This document shows, piece after piece, positions 63,552 to 64,000 of a stretch of 64,000 nt of DNA. Position 1 is the first letter of the stretch; each line of letters starts with the position of its first letter. Below the pieces are notes generated by a model. The model was not told the origin of the DNA, did no database searches, and saw only the letters and a list, made by a program, of their open reading frames with translations. Origin of the DNA: an uncultured Victivallales bacterium (GTDB lineage Bacteria > Verrucomicrobiota > Lentisphaeria > Victivallales > UBA1829); NCBI GenBank assembly GCA_944391115.1, contig CALXSJ010000006.1, forward strand, positions 62,001 through 126,000, read 5' to 3'. The position numbers and the translations under genes were made by a program.

Positions 63552-63897
63552 AGTGATTTTCTCCGGAAGGTTGTTGTTTCCTGAAAATATAATCCTTTTT
63601 TCACGGGACTCAAACACTCCCGCGTTCTTCTAACGGAATTTTAACACTTTCCGGGATTCCGGGAAGGGAAGGGGGGCGGAGGAGATTTTTCCGGAAAAAT
63701 TTTCCCCTTCCGGTCCGGGGATGTCAAGTTGGAAAAAATCGAAAAAAATAATTTTTTTTCCTTAATTTTTCTTGTATTTGGGCTCGTGCGAGTACATAGT
63801 AGCGCCGGATTTGTGTATCAAGTGCATTCCCGCGGGGTGCGCGGAAAAAGTGTGTAATATTTTAAGTTGTTGTATATTAGAGGTTTAGGAGATGCGA
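63552..63897. other. intergenic region between divergent transporter and lipoprotein genes
   Basis: These 346 bases include a very A/T-rich tract (about 63725-63775). There is no open frame with recognisable content. A weak promoter toward the right-hand gene may be TTGTAT at 63772 with CATAGT at 63795. The segment from 63800 to 63885 is a possible untranslated leader without an obvious riboswitch. Confidence 0.5.
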
Positions 63898-64000
63898 ATG
63901 CGGAAGAATAATTCCTTGCTTGTCATGATTCCCGTCCTGTTTGCGCTGATTGCCGTGAGCGGCTGCAAATCCTCCGAGGATTATGCGGCGGAACGCGGGA
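63898..64000 (+). CDS. lipoprotein, N-terminal fragment
   Basis: Only 34 codons are visible before the window ends. They encode a clear lipoprotein signal, MRKNNSLLVMIPVLFALIAV then SGC with the lipid-modified Cys, followed by KSSEDYAAERG. ATG 63898 lies six bases after AGGAG; ATG 63892 abuts that site and is less likely. Outer-membrane efflux (TolC-like) lipoproteins of related bacteria can begin this way, but too little is present to decide. Confidence 0.75.
   Translation, partial: MRKNNSLLVMIPVLFALIAVSGCKSSEDYAAERG

Noticed and set aside
61098-63584. An 828-codon open frame on the plus strand opposite the Na/Pi cotransporter
   Set aside because: It has antisense composition (runs of Arg, Asp, Glu, Gly) and no motif, while the minus-strand frame has QSSSA and PhoU-like features.
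1-64000. Mobile elements, prophage, CRISPR arrays, tRNA or rRNA genes
   Set aside because: No transposase, integrase, terminal repeats, regularly spaced repeats or clover-leaf sequences were seen on reading both strands.

Overview
The window reads as chromosomal DNA of a GC-rich, Gram-negative, polysaccharide-degrading anaerobe, most likely a member of the Lentisphaerota (Victivallis-like, PVC group). The pointers are many secreted DUF4838-type glycosidase candidates, several type II secretion-like pseudopilins with the C-terminal H-x9-DG signature, no SusC/SusD pairs, an abundance of GntR, LacI and AraC regulators, and a DUF362/NapH-type iron-sulfur pair next to tatAC. The lineage is inferred from gene content only. 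I saw no rRNA, tRNA, CRISPR array, insertion sequence or phage gene.

Layout. 1-2331 (minus): the tig-clpP-clpX proteostasis operon, with clpX cut by the window edge. 2773-12541 (plus): a LacI-type regulator followed by a tightly packed operon of cytoplasmic carbohydrate enzymes: a beta-lactamase-fold hydrolase, two SGNH hydrolases, an AraA-like isomerase, a large frameshifted protein and an ADP-ribosylglycohydrolase-fold protein. 12655-17537: GntR regulator, pseudopilin, DUF4838 glycosidase. 17771-22636 (minus): HAD phosphatase, carbohydrate-binding-like secreted protein, large secreted hydrolase candidate and pseudopilin, under a consensus promoter with a palindromic operator and opposed by a divergent GntR gene. 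23896-25125: a zinc-phospholipase-like/NPCBM fusion. 25354-35755: AraC regulator, DUF4838 protein, frameshifted pseudopilin, second DUF4838 protein, a free-standing copy of its C-terminal domain, a GH32-like enzyme and an FGGY kinase. 35921-42773: LacI regulator, pseudopilin, DUF4838 protein, GHL6-like hydrolase. 42939-46154: a solitary epimerase behind a palindromic operator, then an AraC regulator divergent from an unknown gene. 46445-48634: uxaC and nagB.

From 48820 rightward the content is mainly housekeeping: an AlbA_2 protein, serS, an rpiB-glyA fusion, a low-molecular-weight phosphatase, trmB, purQ, tatA-tatC with a Tat-exported DUF362 protein and a NapH-like ferredoxin, a methyltransferase, a DUF721 (DciA-like) protein, a Na/Pi cotransporter carrying a lipoprotein-type N-terminus, and the start of another lipoprotein.

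The main theme is a repeated cassette: a dedicated regulator, one pseudopilin and one or two very large secreted DUF4838-type proteins, built four times with different regulator families. The secreted proteins would attack glycans outside the cytoplasm. The isomerases, kinase, epimerase and HAD enzyme would then process the released sugars. Why each cassette carries its own pseudopilin is the most interesting open question here. Two genes are interrupted by single frameshifts; one of these lies inside a strong 17-bp inverted repeat.
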